42,293 bases of DNA from Caldisericales bacterium (GCA_015485995.1 WFSP01000080.1:1-42293); one strand, 5' to 3'; positions 1 through 8,832 are shown, counted from the stretch's first letter. Notes: generated by a model not told the origin, from the letters alone. Numbers and translations are program-made.

Positions 1-293
1 ACCCACTTCTGTCCGCCCTGCCCGTAAGGCGAGTAGTCCTTCTTGAACGCGATGCTCGTTATACTTCCAGGGGTAACGTTTCCTGCCTGCATTCTTTCTG
101 CTGAAGTCCACTCTGCCCTCACTGTCTGCTTTGCTACAAGGATCTTTGCAAGTGCAGAAAGCCTGTCTGCACTCTCCTGCCCTGCCGTGCGGATAAAGTT
201 TGGCAGCATAAAAATAGAGGAAAGAAGCATGGCAAACAGTGCAGTTGCAACGATTAGTTCAATAAGTGTATCTCCTTTTCTGTTCTTAAGCAT
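1..293 (-). CDS. prepilin-like protein, partial (runs off window)
   Basis: Open frame from ATG at 293 to the window edge with no stop. The protein begins MLKNRKGDTLIELIVATALF, a class III prepilin signature: short basic leader, Gly before the cleavage site, Glu at +5, then a hydrophobic helix. A prepilin peptidase would cut after the Gly, and the mature protein would join a type IV pilus or pseudopilus in the membrane. The start overlaps the stop of the preceding prepilin gene by 8 bp and has GAGGAAGTG upstream. It is the third prepilin of this operon and is probably a minor one. The C-terminal half is missing, so its subtype is unknown. Confidence 0.8.
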   Translation of the reverse strand, partial: MLKNRKGDTLIELIVATALFAMLLSSIFMLPNFIRTAGQESADRLSALAKILVAKQTVRAEWTSAERMQAGNVTPGSITSIAFKKDYSPYGQGGQKW

Positions 294-741
294 TAGGCAT
301 CACTTCCTCAAACAAATAGTTTCGTATAATAAGCCCGCCCTGCGTTTTTGGGCGCCTCCATACAAGTAAGTGGATGTAGTACAAGTTATTGTCTTTCGTA
401 ATGTAAAATTGGTAACGCATCTCAGGATAGCCCTGCTTCCAGAAAGTGCCTGGATCCTGGGAGTATCCCTTTTCAGGGTCGTGCTTTATGTCATTTGCAT
501 CTCCAGGGTCGAACTGGAAGCCGTAGTACTTGTTCGTGTCAAAAACATTCGGGTTTACACGTATCTTCGTCTCAAGCAGGCTCATTTTCATATATGCAAG
601 GTCTGCGACTGCCATTTTGCTCTCTGCATACTGCCCCAGAGCGTGTTCGCTTACCGTTGCAACGGCAATCGGCGCAATTACCATTGCAAGCACCACGGCG
701 CCTAAAACAACTTCAATTAAAGCAGAACCTTTTCTTTTCAT
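286..741 (-). CDS. type IV prepilin / pseudopilin-like protein
   Basis: A 151-residue protein starting MKRKGSALIEVVLGAVVLAM. The motif KRKG|SALIE fits a prepilin cleavage site with the conserved Glu5 and a hydrophobic N-terminal helix (about residues 6-28). The rest is a small soluble domain. It resembles minor pilins of the PilV/GspI kind in size and in the poorly conserved C-terminus. It overlaps the PilC-like gene by 4 bp (ATGA-type) and the next prepilin by 8 bp, so all are probably translated from one message. The subtype is inferred. Confidence 0.8.
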   Translation of the reverse strand: MKRKGSALIEVVLGAVVLAMVIAPIAVATVSEHALGQYAESKMAVADLAYMKMSLLETKIRVNPNVFDTNKYYGFQFDPGDANDIKHDPEKGYSQDPGTFWKQGYPEMRYQFYITKDNNLYYIHLLVWRRPKTQGGLIIRNYLFEEVMPNA

Positions 742-1874
742 TTTTGTATCGTATTCATAATCCTTGCAAGTATAAAAAAGTACGAGCCGTAGAACGAAAA
801 CAGGACAAATGCAACAATAGGTGCAACTGCAAGCGTCATTGCAACAGGCATTGTGTCTTCGACTGCCTTAATGTCATTTACGATATTTTCCTCAAGTGAA
901 TTTGAAAGCCTTATAAACATGTCCGCCATAGTGCCTGAACGTTCGCCAATTACAACAACACTCCTTAACGCAGAAGGAATATCCCTTTTTGAAAACGCTG
1001 TGCTGATTGATCCTCCGCGCTCTATCTCCACTATTGCCTGTTCTAATTCCTTTTTCATTTTTTTATTCCTAATGCCTTTAATGGAGTACTTCAGTGCATC
1101 TGTTATTTCCATGCCTGTTGAAAGTACAAGCCCTGCGATGGAAGAAACTGCGTAAGAGTCGAGGTGGTCAAGCAGTGCTTTGTATGTCTTTCCTATCTTT
1201 GGAATGGTCATAAGCACAGTATCTTTTTTCATAAAATACAGCGTAAGTAATGTAATCATTACAATACCAACAAAAACAATATTATCTGACATCCACAAAA
1301 ACGTTGAAGTAAGTATTCCAAAATGGTTAATACCTGAGTCCATTGCAAACTGCTTGAGTTTAGGGAACAAGCTGTAAAGCATATAAAGAAATGCAATTGC
1401 AGTTACGATAATCGTCGCATCTGGCATAAACATTGCGATAGCAATTTTACTGCGCACGTTACCTCTTGCAGAATAGTAAGATGCAAGGTGCTGGAGCACT
1501 TCTTGAAGCTTTCCTCTTGCGCTTCCCACTTTCAGTGCTTCAACAAACTGTTCGGGGAATGCGTTTACTTGTTTAAAAGCATCGGCAATATCTATACCTT
1601 TTTCAATCAATTGTTTCACGTGGAACAATGCAACTGCAACATCATCCTCTTTTGACTCTATAACTGAGTTCATTGCCATTGAAAGGTCGATTCCGCTCTT
1701 CAACATTGTGGAAAGGTCTGATGCAGCATGTGCAAGGTTTATGTCGGATATTTTTTTAACCTTTTCTCTGTACGGTATTACCCTAAGCACGTCGGAGGTA
1801 GCAAGCACCTCCTTTGCGCTTGCTGCCTTAATAAGTGAAACATCCCGAGGTGTTATAACTACAAATTCTCTCAT
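738..1874 (-). CDS. type II secretion/type IV pilus platform protein (PilC/GspF family)
   Basis: A 378-residue protein with the duplicated GspF layout. The first cytoplasmic helical repeat (DLSTMLKSGIDLSMAMNSVI, about residues 53-72) is followed by membrane segments near residues 150-170 and 198-215. The second repeat (SIAGLVLSTGMEITDALKYS) is followed by a C-terminal membrane helix near 345-370. GspF/PilC proteins form the inner-membrane platform that couples the ATPase to pilin extraction and insertion. It is slightly shorter than the usual ~400 residues. It sits between the main prepilin gene (TAATG overlap) and a minor prepilin gene, typical of a pilus operon. Confidence 0.9.
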   Translation of the reverse strand: MREFVVITPRDVSLIKAASAKEVLATSDVLRVIPYREKVKKISDINLAHAASDLSTMLKSGIDLSMAMNSVIESKEDDVAVALFHVKQLIEKGIDIADAFKQVNAFPEQFVEALKVGSARGKLQEVLQHLASYYSARGNVRSKIAIAMFMPDATIIVTAIAFLYMLYSLFPKLKQFAMDSGINHFGILTSTFLWMSDNIVFVGIVMITLLTLYFMKKDTVLMTIPKIGKTYKALLDHLDSYAVSSIAGLVLSTGMEITDALKYSIKGIRNKKMKKELEQAIVEIERGGSISTAFSKRDIPSALRSVVVIGERSGTMADMFIRLSNSLEENIVNDIKAVEDTMPVAMTLAVAPIVAFVLFSFYGSYFFILARIMNTIQK

Positions 1875-2359
1875 TAGGAACCCAGCGAATCCTTCACCGT
1901 ATATGTTGTTCCGTTTAATGAATATGTCATCGTATAGTGATCGTATCCATCACTGTCCGTTGACTTGGTGTATGTCAGAATTGCTTTTCCTGTAGGTGCC
2001 TTTTTTGCATCGACGTCTGATTTAAGAGAAGCTCCAATTGTAACAGAAACATCTTTATGGAACGGATTCACCAGAGCCTTTTCTAAGTATTTCCCCAATC
2101 CTGTGTTTTGAGCCCACGCTGTGAAGTCTGTATCTGATGATACAGAATCAGGGTAGTGATCTCCGTGTTCATTTGCATAGGCTGCAAGTGCAGTCTGCAG
2201 TTCTTTGATGCTGCCCTGCCATGCAGAAATTTTTGCAGGCCTCGTTAGCCTCACATAACTGAATGAAACAATTGCAAGCAGTGCTACGATGATACCAATT
2301 ACAACTAACATCTCAATTAGCGTAAAGCCCTTTCTTTTTTTCATTTTTAAGTTAAACAT
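1874..2359 (-). CDS. major type IV prepilin / GspG-like protein
   Basis: A 161-residue protein beginning MFNLKMKKRKGFTLIEMLVV, the canonical prepilin signature G|FTLIE with Glu5, followed by a long hydrophobic helix. The segment IKELQTALAAYANEHGDHYPD resembles the alpha-helix and loop of GspG/PilE-type pilins. It is therefore the best candidate for the main subunit. GGAAGGTG lies about 10 nt upstream; an in-frame Met at residue 6 is an alternative start. It lies directly downstream of the PilB-like ATPase gene. Confidence 0.9.
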   Translation of the reverse strand: MFNLKMKKRKGFTLIEMLVVIGIIVALLAIVSFSYVRLTRPAKISAWQGSIKELQTALAAYANEHGDHYPDSVSSDTDFTAWAQNTGLGKYLEKALVNPFHKDVSVTIGASLKSDVDAKKAPTGKAILTYTKSTDSDGYDHYTMTYSLNGTTYTVKDSLGS

Positions 2360-2381
2360 CTTTCTTTATCACCTTCCTTTC

Positions 2382-3893
2382 TTATAGTAGTGATGCGGCG
2401 CCTCTAATATCAATTTCTCCTACCCTTGCCTTCATTGCCGCATGCTGAGCAAGAGAAACGTGCCCATCAAGGGTGCTCAGGTAGCTTCTTATGTCCTTCG
2501 CATCACCTCCTTTAATAATCTCTTTTAACGCATCGCTTACGTAAACAACTTCTGCGACGACTGTCCTTGCGTCGCCCTGTTCAACATATCCTTTATAGAA
2601 TCCTTCTCCCGTCGCCCGCGGGTTTGCCATGGAAAAAAGTTCGTCTTTTGAAATGCTAACACCCTTTTCCTTAAATACGTCTATTACCCAGTCTGGCGGG
2701 GGAACGGGAATTGCTTTAGGTTTGTACACACGCTTTAAGAGCCTCTGCGCAATGAGTCCAACGAGAGATGAAGAAAGAGAAAGCCTGTCTATAGAAGAGC
2801 CAGGCGCAGAAAACTGCATAAAGCGTTCCGGTATGTTTTCGATTCTGTCCACATGGAGCGTTGCAAACACGAGGTGCCCTGTCATCGCTGCTTCGAGCGC
2901 AACCTTTGCGGAGAGCGCATCCCTGATTTCCCCAATCAGTATCACGTCCGGGTCAAGCCTTAATGCAGCTGCTATGACTTTTTCCCAGGAAGCGCCCCTT
3001 GCAGGCTTCACTGCAGTCTGCATGACGCCTTCCATTGTGATTTCGGGCGGATCCTCTATTGTAATAATCTTTCTTTTCTCATCGTTGATTAAGGAAAGCA
3101 TTGCATACTGTGTTGTTGTTTTTCCGCTTCCAGTAGGCCCTGTTGTAAGGATGATGCCTGTCCGCTCAATCATCTGCTTCAATGCCTTGATCTGTACATC
3201 CAAGAAGCCCAATTGTTCAAGGCTTAGAAGCTTTTGAGATTCAGGAAGTAATCTGATAACAAGCTGAGGCCCGTAGAGAGTGCCTATCGTTTCAAGCCTC
3301 ATGTCAAACCTCTTTCCTCCGATGACTCTCTGGATTCTTCCTTCCTGAGGCGCATAGAGTTCGTCTATTCTCATGTTTGCATCAAGCATAAGCCTTCTAA
3401 TTACACCAAGCCCGGTATCTTGACTAAACATAAACAAATTTCTCATAATGCCTGCAATTCTTACACGCACTCTTACTTTGTTCCTAAGTGGCTCTATATG
3501 TATATCCGTCGCTTCTTTTGATACTGCCTCCTGAAAGATTGAAACGATTGATCTTTGAACGTCTGAAGCAGTAGGGTCTACTGATAAGAATCTTTCCTCT
3601 ATTTCATCTTTTGGTATTTCTTGTCCCAAAAAACGTGTAAAAAGCATTGTAAGAACAGGTGAGTTTATATGCTCAAACCTTACTGCTGTTCCCACTCTGT
3701 TTTGTATCTGCTGTCCAAGCCTCATCATACTTAAAGATTCTGAATCTCCAGCTGTTCCAACAATCAATTCATACGTGTTTTTGTTAAATAATATTGGAAA
3801 TAACTGGTTTTGAACAAAAAATTCTTTGTCTTGATTTGAAATTTCTCCAAAAAGTTCAAGTGCTTTTTGAACATCCTCGTTCTTTATCTCCAT
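2382..3893 (-). CDS. type IV pilus/type II secretion assembly ATPase (PilB/GspE family)
   Basis: A 503-residue secretion ATPase that would power pilin assembly from the cytoplasmic face. Visible motifs are Walker A TTGPTGSGKTTT (about 251-261), Asp box TIEDPPEIT (279-287), Walker B LRLDPDVILIGEIRD (311-325) and His box TGHLVFATLHVD (338-349). The N-terminal ~110 residues are shorter than in classical PilB. No cysteine is seen anywhere, so the usual tetracysteine zinc motif is absent. After the His box a longer C-terminal region follows than in standard GspE. The ATG is about 15 nt from AAGGAGG and just past the stop of the previous gene, so translational coupling is likely. Confidence 0.93.
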   Translation of the reverse strand: MEIKNEDVQKALELFGEISNQDKEFFVQNQLFPILFNKNTYELIVGTAGDSESLSMMRLGQQIQNRVGTAVRFEHINSPVLTMLFTRFLGQEIPKDEIEERFLSVDPTASDVQRSIVSIFQEAVSKEATDIHIEPLRNKVRVRVRIAGIMRNLFMFSQDTGLGVIRRLMLDANMRIDELYAPQEGRIQRVIGGKRFDMRLETIGTLYGPQLVIRLLPESQKLLSLEQLGFLDVQIKALKQMIERTGIILTTGPTGSGKTTTQYAMLSLINDEKRKIITIEDPPEITMEGVMQTAVKPARGASWEKVIAAALRLDPDVILIGEIRDALSAKVALEAAMTGHLVFATLHVDRIENIPERFMQFSAPGSSIDRLSLSSSLVGLIAQRLLKRVYKPKAIPVPPPDWVIDVFKEKGVSISKDELFSMANPRATGEGFYKGYVEQGDARTVVAEVVYVSDALKEIIKGGDAKDIRSYLSTLDGHVSLAQHAAMKARVGEIDIRGAASLL

Positions 3894-3894
3894 C

Positions 3895-5181
3895 TTAAGA
3901 AATCTTTGCCTCCTTGTTTTCCATTATATGACAGTTTACCTCTTTGTCAATATCCTGCACGATGGCGTCTATTAGCCTCCTGTAGCGCAGATAGGCGTAA
4001 GCAAAGTTCATTCTCTCTGAGAAAAACCGCGGTATCCGTATCCTTCTGTTTTTATACTCAAGCACAAGATCATCATCCTGTATCTTCTTTGCCTTCACAA
4101 TAACTCCTCCCTTGTCTTCGTTTATAAAATAATCCTTTATCTCGTTTCCTATCTCAAAGTTTGCATCAAGTGTTTCCTTTCCATTTGCCCAATTTGTGTG
4201 AACAATAACTTGCTTTTCAGGAAAATTTGCATGGAACGCATAGCCGATAAGCAAAGGTACTCCGCTTCTACGGTAGTCCAATTCACTTGTGTCTATCTTT
4301 ATACAGTGTTCAAAGCCTTTAAATGGTGCAACGGCGATAACACCGCTGTTCTTAGTATGAGATGGCTTTGGTAGTTTTTCTATTGCCCTTTTTCTGATTT
4401 CTGCTGCTATACGTTGCTTCTTCTCTGCTTCTCTCTGCAATTTATTTATAAATACCCTGTATTCAAATACTACTTTATCTATACCACTCCCGGCTTTTTC
4501 TGGAAGCGTATAAATAAAATACTGTCCACCAGGGTACGGTAGGGGAATAGGATCATAATAACACTTCTTTGCGAACTTGATAAGCTCCACTTTTTCCAGC
4601 ACTTTATCTACCAGTTTTTTAAATTCTGTATCTTTCTCCTTTTTCCACCTTAAATGGAGTTCTGGTAAAGAAACACATACGGTATCGTTATGTGCAAGGA
4701 GTGCGGGAAGTTCAAGTTTTGGAATATCTGTTACACATCTGTTTATCTTTATAGTGAATTCTTCTCTGTGCTGAGATACTTCTACAGAGAAAACTTTCTT
4801 TTCCGATACCTCTTCCTTTACTTTGGGCATTTTAGCAGTATCTGCGAATGAAACAGTTTTATTAGTCAAGGACTTGATGAGATTAAGAAGTGTTTTAGTG
4901 CTCATAGATGCACGTATAGGCGATACATCATAATCACTTATGTACTGCATCATAATTGAATCGTCCCAAGGTTCTATTACAAGTATCACCTTTTTGTCAG
5001 ATGCAATCATTCCAGGGACATCGTATTTGTGAAAAGCGCTTTCAGGTATAATTACGACGTCCGCGTCTTTCAACAGGGCATTGTTAAACTCTCTGAAAAA
5101 TTTACCTAATACGTGACAGCGCGCGCCTTGCAATCTCTTCCCAATTTGAGTACTGCTGTCCTTTGTACTGCTCAAGTCCAC
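3895..5181 (-). CDS. unknown protein of the pilus operon
   Basis: A 428-residue protein that I do not recognise. An N-terminal alpha/beta segment (KDADVVIIPESAFHKYD, KKVILVIEPWDD) looks receiver- or Rossmann-like. A charged linker, a middle domain, a Lys/Arg/Glu-rich helix (about 245-270) and a mixed C-terminal domain follow. No membrane segment is seen. GTG at 5181 is preceded by AGGAGAGAATA and was kept as the start, although it overlaps the upstream gene by 80 bp. A later TTG would remove the overlap but has a weaker ribosome site. Its position just before the PilB-like gene suggests an assembly factor; that is inference. Confidence 0.6.
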   Translation of the reverse strand: MDLSSTKDSSTQIGKRLQGARCHVLGKFFREFNNALLKDADVVIIPESAFHKYDVPGMIASDKKVILVIEPWDDSIMMQYISDYDVSPIRASMSTKTLLNLIKSLTNKTVSFADTAKMPKVKEEVSEKKVFSVEVSQHREEFTIKINRCVTDIPKLELPALLAHNDTVCVSLPELHLRWKKEKDTEFKKLVDKVLEKVELIKFAKKCYYDPIPLPYPGGQYFIYTLPEKAGSGIDKVVFEYRVFINKLQREAEKKQRIAAEIRKRAIEKLPKPSHTKNSGVIAVAPFKGFEHCIKIDTSELDYRRSGVPLLIGYAFHANFPEKQVIVHTNWANGKETLDANFEIGNEIKDYFINEDKGGVIVKAKKIQDDDLVLEYKNRRIRIPRFFSERMNFAYAYLRYRRLIDAIVQDIDKEVNCHIMENKEAKIS

Positions 5182-5785
5182 TATTCTCTCCTGCTTTGAC
5201 TTTTATTACCACGCCGCCCTGCCCGTTTTCAGGGACGGCAACGAGGTTCTGGTCTATAACTCCGTACTGCTCTGCAAGTTCTCTGTCTTCTATTACGACT
5301 TTCATAAAAGGCTTCAGCTTGTGTACGGAGACGGCAACCGTTAAGGCAGTCTGCACGTCCCCTACGAGCAGCACGTTGCTCTTTTCAGTCTTTTTCACCT
5401 CTTTTTTCTCAGGCTGCACTATTTTATCCCTTTTTCTTTCAACTGCAAAAAGGTCCTCTTCGACTGGAATTTTCTGCTTTTCTTCCTTACTATAAGGTTT
5501 TTCTTGTGATACTGCTCTTCTTTCAGTATGGAGTTCTGTTTCTTCTTCCTCTTCCGGAAACCCTGTGCTTATAATCTGTTTTTCCTTTACGAGCACGGAA
5601 ACGTCTGGAACGTAAAACACGGCGTTCGGTAGATCCAGGGCTTTGCCGGAAATCACAATGAGGAATTTCCCTCCAGGCACATCTTCCCCTGGTTCGTATA
5701 CGCAGAACGGAGAACCAGGGTCGTAGAGGCTCCCGAGGACTTCCTCTGCCCTTTTCTTAACCTTAACTGCCAGGGAATACCTCAA
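5102..5785 (-). CDS. unknown charged-linker protein of the pilus operon
   Basis: About 227 residues from TTG at 5785, chosen because GGGAGG lies 5-6 nt upstream; an ATG at 5821 has no usable ribosome site. A small N-terminal beta-rich domain (GGKFLIVISGKALDLPNAVF) is followed by a long Glu/Lys-rich linker (about residues 95-140). A second alpha/beta domain comes next (SNVLLVGDVQTALTVAVSVH; KVVIEDRELAEQYGVI). No membrane segment or known motif is seen. It lies between a small bitopic protein and the 428-residue unknown, overlapping both. Confidence 0.6.
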   Translation of the reverse strand: MRYSLAVKVKKRAEEVLGSLYDPGSPFCVYEPGEDVPGGKFLIVISGKALDLPNAVFYVPDVSVLVKEKQIISTGFPEEEEETELHTERRAVSQEKPYSKEEKQKIPVEEDLFAVERKRDKIVQPEKKEVKKTEKSNVLLVGDVQTALTVAVSVHKLKPFMKVVIEDRELAEQYGVIDQNLVAVPENGQGGVVIKVKAGENSGLEQYKGQQYSNWEEIARRALSRIR

Positions 5786-6044
5786 CTGTGCCTCCCGACT
5801 TCTTTGCGAACTGTTCTGCATCCTGCTTGCTGTGAAACAGTGCAGCGGGCTGTCCGTTTACGACAACTGCGTAGTAAGTGTCGTTTCCCTGCCCGTAGAT
5901 GAGGTAGATCGCAGTCCCTCCGCTTTTTGCAGGGATCTTCTGCGCGATGAGGCTTACAGCAACTCTCTGCAGCGCAAAAATTGCAATAAGCCCAACAATT
6001 CCGATGATAACTGCTTTAATTGTGTTCTCTCCCCAAAGCTTCAT
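5763..6044 (-). CDS. small single-pass membrane protein of the pilus operon
   Basis: A 93-residue protein with one predicted membrane helix near residues 9-31 (IKAVIIGIVGLIAIFALQRV) and a small C-terminal domain outside it (YYAVVVNGQPAALFHSKQDA). A strong ribosome site, AGGAGGCGAAGC, precedes ATG. The C-terminal part is rich in small polar residues and ends GGTVEVFPGS. I do not recognise a family. Size and place suggest an inner-membrane accessory protein of the pilus machine. Confidence 0.65.
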   Translation of the reverse strand: MKLWGENTIKAVIIGIVGLIAIFALQRVAVSLIAQKIPAKSGGTAIYLIYGQGNDTYYAVVVNGQPAALFHSKQDAEQFAKKSGGTVEVFPGS

Positions 6045-6054
6045 GCTTCGCCTC

Positions 6055-6744
6055 CTATTTTCCTATTGTTATAATACCTATGTCCCTGTCGTTTTTAACC
6101 GTGAGGTTAAAGAGCCCTTTTACGACGGATATAGGCAGAAACGTCCTATCGTGCACGATAATAGGTGCAATTGTAATTCTTATTTTTTTGCCGTTGAAGT
6201 ATGCAGTCCTGTTCCCTATGTAAAGCACCGTTCTTCTCCCGAGAAACTGCACCGTAACTTTCCTCCTGTCGTTGCTCCACTCCACGTTTGCACCTAAAAA
6301 CTCTGTGACGAACCGTATCGGAAGCATTTCTTCGCCATTCTGGAAAAACGGCGCGACGTCAATCTGCGTGTCAAAACCGTTTACGTTTACCGTGTGCCTC
6401 AGCATAATAAACTGCACGTAGAACGGCTTGTAGTACATTTCTATCTGTTCGTTTCCTTTCATAGAGAACGTGTAGTGCACCGGCTTGTACGTCTTGCTTA
6501 TCCTGAACGACTGCTTTGCCCCTATGTTGTCGTAAGCTGTAAATTCTCCCTTTTCTCCGTTCACCATGTACTCCACTCTGTCAAAGAACGGTACCTTGGA
6601 CTCAAGCACCACGGTAAGCGTGCCTGCGCTCCTAAGGTACAAATCTCCGCTTTTCTTTGCTTTGTGCGGAAACACGGTGTACCCTGAAACCAGGAAGCTC
6701 AGCAGTATGCTAACGGACAAGAAGCCTAATAGCTGTTTTCTCAT
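6055..6744 (-). CDS. exported protein with copper amine oxidase N-terminal-like (stalk) domain
   Basis: A 229-residue protein with an N-terminal signal or anchor (LLGFLSVSILLSFLVSGYTV) and a C-terminal repeat typical of the copper-amine-oxidase-N 'stalk' domain: MLPIRFVTEFLGANVEWSND followed by RKVTVQF, then TFLPISVVKGLFNLTV. This domain is common on extracytoplasmic proteins of Firmicutes and related anaerobes, and does not imply amine oxidase activity. It is probably outside the membrane as a structural or surface-binding part of the pilus system. The start overlaps the preceding gene by 35 bp. Confidence 0.75.
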   Translation of the reverse strand: MRKQLLGFLSVSILLSFLVSGYTVFPHKAKKSGDLYLRSAGTLTVVLESKVPFFDRVEYMVNGEKGEFTAYDNIGAKQSFRISKTYKPVHYTFSMKGNEQIEMYYKPFYVQFIMLRHTVNVNGFDTQIDVAPFFQNGEEMLPIRFVTEFLGANVEWSNDRRKVTVQFLGRRTVLYIGNRTAYFNGKKIRITIAPIIVHDRTFLPISVVKGLFNLTVKNDRDIGIITIGK

Positions 6745-7414
6745 CTTTTACGAATACTCCGTACCAGAGCCTGTACCCGTAAAAAACAGGCACGATGATT
6801 GCGTTGCTTTTCGTAATATCTCCTCTATTCATAAACATTGAATCAAGCCCGTAAATTGTATACTGCGCAGTAACAGGATAGTTCTCAGGCTTAGGCACGT
6901 CAGGCGCAAGGTAAAACTTTACCTGGACTTCCTTGTAGTCATCAAGGTTGTTTGCAGAAGTCGGGAAAATGTACACGAGTTTCCCCTGCTTCTCTATATC
7001 CCTTATCAGGGAAAAGAAATCGTCAAGAGTCATTACTGCGCCGAGCTTCGCAGTAATGACCTCTGCTTTCAGTGTCCTTCCGTCCGGAAGGCTTACGCCT
7101 TCCTCTGTAGGGTTGCCTATGTCCGCATGCGTAAAGTTGTACCTTGCAAGCGATTGAATAAAGTTGTAAACGCCCTGTTCAGTCCACAAATGTTTTGCAT
7201 CCTCATTTGCAGTGGAAAGCAAAGCGTTCTTAAATAGAGTTCCCTGCGTGCTTTTTGAAAGTTCCGCATACTTGCTCGTTACGCCCATGTATCCAAGCAT
7301 AGGCATAAGCAGTGCAAGGACGGCAATGAATATAAATGTATACAATGCTATTTTTGACGGCTTTAATCTCTGCCCTAAGAATTCAAAGCTCAAAAGGTCT
7401 TTTTTCTTATCCAT
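6710..7414 (-). CDS. bitopic membrane protein, possibly PilO-like
   Basis: A 234-residue protein with a short cytoplasmic N-terminus, one membrane helix near residues 22-43 (IALYTFIFIAVLALLMPMLG) and a large extracytoplasmic domain. This topology, its size and its place after another bitopic protein resemble PilN/PilO-type alignment proteins. Sequence similarity is too weak to assert that by eye. A segment LDDFFSLIRDIEKQGKLVYI followed by beta strands recalls PilO-like ferredoxin folds. Inference only. Confidence 0.55.
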   Translation of the reverse strand: MDKKKDLLSFEFLGQRLKPSKIALYTFIFIAVLALLMPMLGYMGVTSKYAELSKSTQGTLFKNALLSTANEDAKHLWTEQGVYNFIQSLARYNFTHADIGNPTEEGVSLPDGRTLKAEVITAKLGAVMTLDDFFSLIRDIEKQGKLVYIFPTSANNLDDYKEVQVKFYLAPDVPKPENYPVTAQYTIYGLDSMFMNRGDITKSNAIIVPVFYGYRLWYGVFVKDEKTAIRLLVR

Positions 7415-7415
7415 G

Positions 7416-8465
7416 CTACTTACCCCCTATCGTAACGGAGAAGTTATAGTACGGCCCTTCTTTTTCGATGTCCGAACACTGCCCCGTAAAGTCCTTCCTG
7501 AACGCAAGCGCCTTCTTCATGTCGCGCGTCCTTATGTGCGCGGTGATAGAAGCCTCTGATATGTCGTAAGAAAGAGGCTCAAGCCCGTACTTTGCAATTT
7601 CAGTCTGAAGTGCAGAGAGTTTAGAGGAAATGCTACTCTTTGGAACGGCCTGGAACAGTTCTCCGTAGTCGTTTACCACTTCCACGTAGTTTACGGACTT
7701 CTCCTGCTTTGGAGGCAGCGCCATGCCCTTTAGGGCTTTCACATAAGGAACGGAGAGGACAGTAAAAAAGAGCCCGATTGCTGCGCAAACTGCAACAATA
7801 GCAAGCCCTTTGTACGTATTTTTGATAAGTTTCTCGTCTTCGACTGTCGTAATCTTCCCGCCTTTTGCAGACTTTACGCCCGTAACTACGGGCAGAAGCT
7901 TATCTTTAAGGAGGACGCCGTCGTATATGAGGTCTTCTCTCGTAAAGCCTTTTTCGCGCGGTTCGTAAACGGGAATACCTATGCCCTGCTTGAACGCTTC
8001 CAATTCTTCCTTGCTGCCTTCAAACGGGTTCAGGAATATAACTGAGGAAACAGTTGCCTTGCCGTTTTTCAGTGCAAGGGAAAGCTTCCCGCTTTTTGCA
8101 ACAAGCATGTCCTTCAAAGAATTTCTGTCCGCAATAAAAATGTAGTGCACCTTCCTTCCGCCCCTCTGCCCTTCGTACACATAGGCAATGCGCACGTTCT
8201 TTTTAACGCGGGACATTGCGCCCCTCAGGGCAGTAATTGCAGCAGGTTCCACTAAGTTCGTTATTCTCTTATAGTCATCAGTCAGTATATGTATGTACAC
8301 GCGTCCGTTTTCGGACTCCACGTACGTGTTTGATTCCTCTTCTTTAGAAAGCTCAAATGTGTCCGTAACGTATAAGACGTCTTTTCCCTCGAGGTTTTTT
8401 CTATACTTTACTGCTTCGGCAGTAATTTCTGCACCACCCACGCCTTCTATGTAAACCTTTTTCAT
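7416..8465 (-). CDS. bitopic membrane protein, possibly GspL/PilN-like
   Basis: About 349 residues from ATG at 8465, which has AGGAGGTG 6-7 nt upstream; a GTG 9 nt earlier lies inside that site. A soluble N-terminal domain of ~215 residues is followed by one membrane helix (TYKGLAIVAVCAAIGLFFTV) and a ~100-residue outer domain with a heptad-like segment (KSSISSKLSALQTEIAKYG). A cytoplasmic domain, one helix and a periplasmic coiled segment is the topology of GspL or a PilM-PilN combination, but actin-like motifs are not visible. It is the first gene of the pilus operon, behind promoter 8498-8526. Confidence 0.55.
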   Translation of the reverse strand: MKKVYIEGVGGAEITAEAVKYRKNLEGKDVLYVTDTFELSKEEESNTYVESENGRVYIHILTDDYKRITNLVEPAAITALRGAMSRVKKNVRIAYVYEGQRGGRKVHYIFIADRNSLKDMLVAKSGKLSLALKNGKATVSSVIFLNPFEGSKEELEAFKQGIGIPVYEPREKGFTREDLIYDGVLLKDKLLPVVTGVKSAKGGKITTVEDEKLIKNTYKGLAIVAVCAAIGLFFTVLSVPYVKALKGMALPPKQEKSVNYVEVVNDYGELFQAVPKSSISSKLSALQTEIAKYGLEPLSYDISEASITAHIRTRDMKKALAFRKDFTGQCSDIEKEGPYYNFSVTIGGK

Positions 8466-8497
8466 ATTTATCACCTCCTGAATAAGTGCTTATTGTA

Positions 8498-8526
8498 GTT
8501 ATGCAAAGAGTTGCAAATTTTGTAAA
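8498..8526 (-). promoter_or_regulatory. promoter of the pilus operon
   Basis: On the minus strand: TTTACA, 17 bp, CATAAC. A near-palindrome AATAAGTGCTTATT (8481-8494) lies between it and the ribosome site and could be an operator. It matches the promoter type repeated across the window. Confidence 0.65.
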
Positions 8527-8532
8527 CCACCA

Positions 8533-8832
8533 TCAAAGACGCCTCTTTCTGTACTTTTCTCCACGCTTAACAGATGCGATGAATGTTGCAGGCGCATCCA
8601 CTTCCGTATCCCCTCTTTTGAAGTGTGTTTTGTACCGTGCGCCACGCCGCAAATGAGATTTAAGCGTGAAAAAACCCCTAAAGGCTACACTGTAACCACT
8701 TACAAAAATATAGTGAGCAGTTACTTCGCACGTCTTTTTGATAATTTCCTTTACGTCTTTATAAGCAAATCCTGTTTCTTCACTTACCTCGCGCACTATC
8801 TGCGAGAGGAAAATCTTATTAGTTTTCTTCAT
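8533..8832 (-). CDS. HU/IHF-like DNA-binding protein
   Basis: A 99-residue protein with the HU layout. The helical N-terminus (SQIVREVSEETGFAYKDVKE) matches the HU dimerisation helices. It is followed by VAFRGFFTLKSHLRRGARY, where HU has VELRGFGTF.., and a basic C-terminal arm. HU proteins bend and compact DNA. It overlaps the ParR-like gene by 14 bp and so belongs to the segregation operon, suggesting help in shaping the partition complex (inference). Confidence 0.75.
   Translation of the reverse strand: MKKTNKIFLSQIVREVSEETGFAYKDVKEIIKKTCEVTAHYIFVSGYSVAFRGFFTLKSHLRRGARYKTHFKRGDTEVDAPATFIASVKRGEKYRKRRL

Noticed and set aside
2629..3237. 202-codon plus-strand ORF opposite the PilB-like gene
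   Set aside because: Ser/Ile-rich shadow of a clearly coding opposite strand, no ribosome site.
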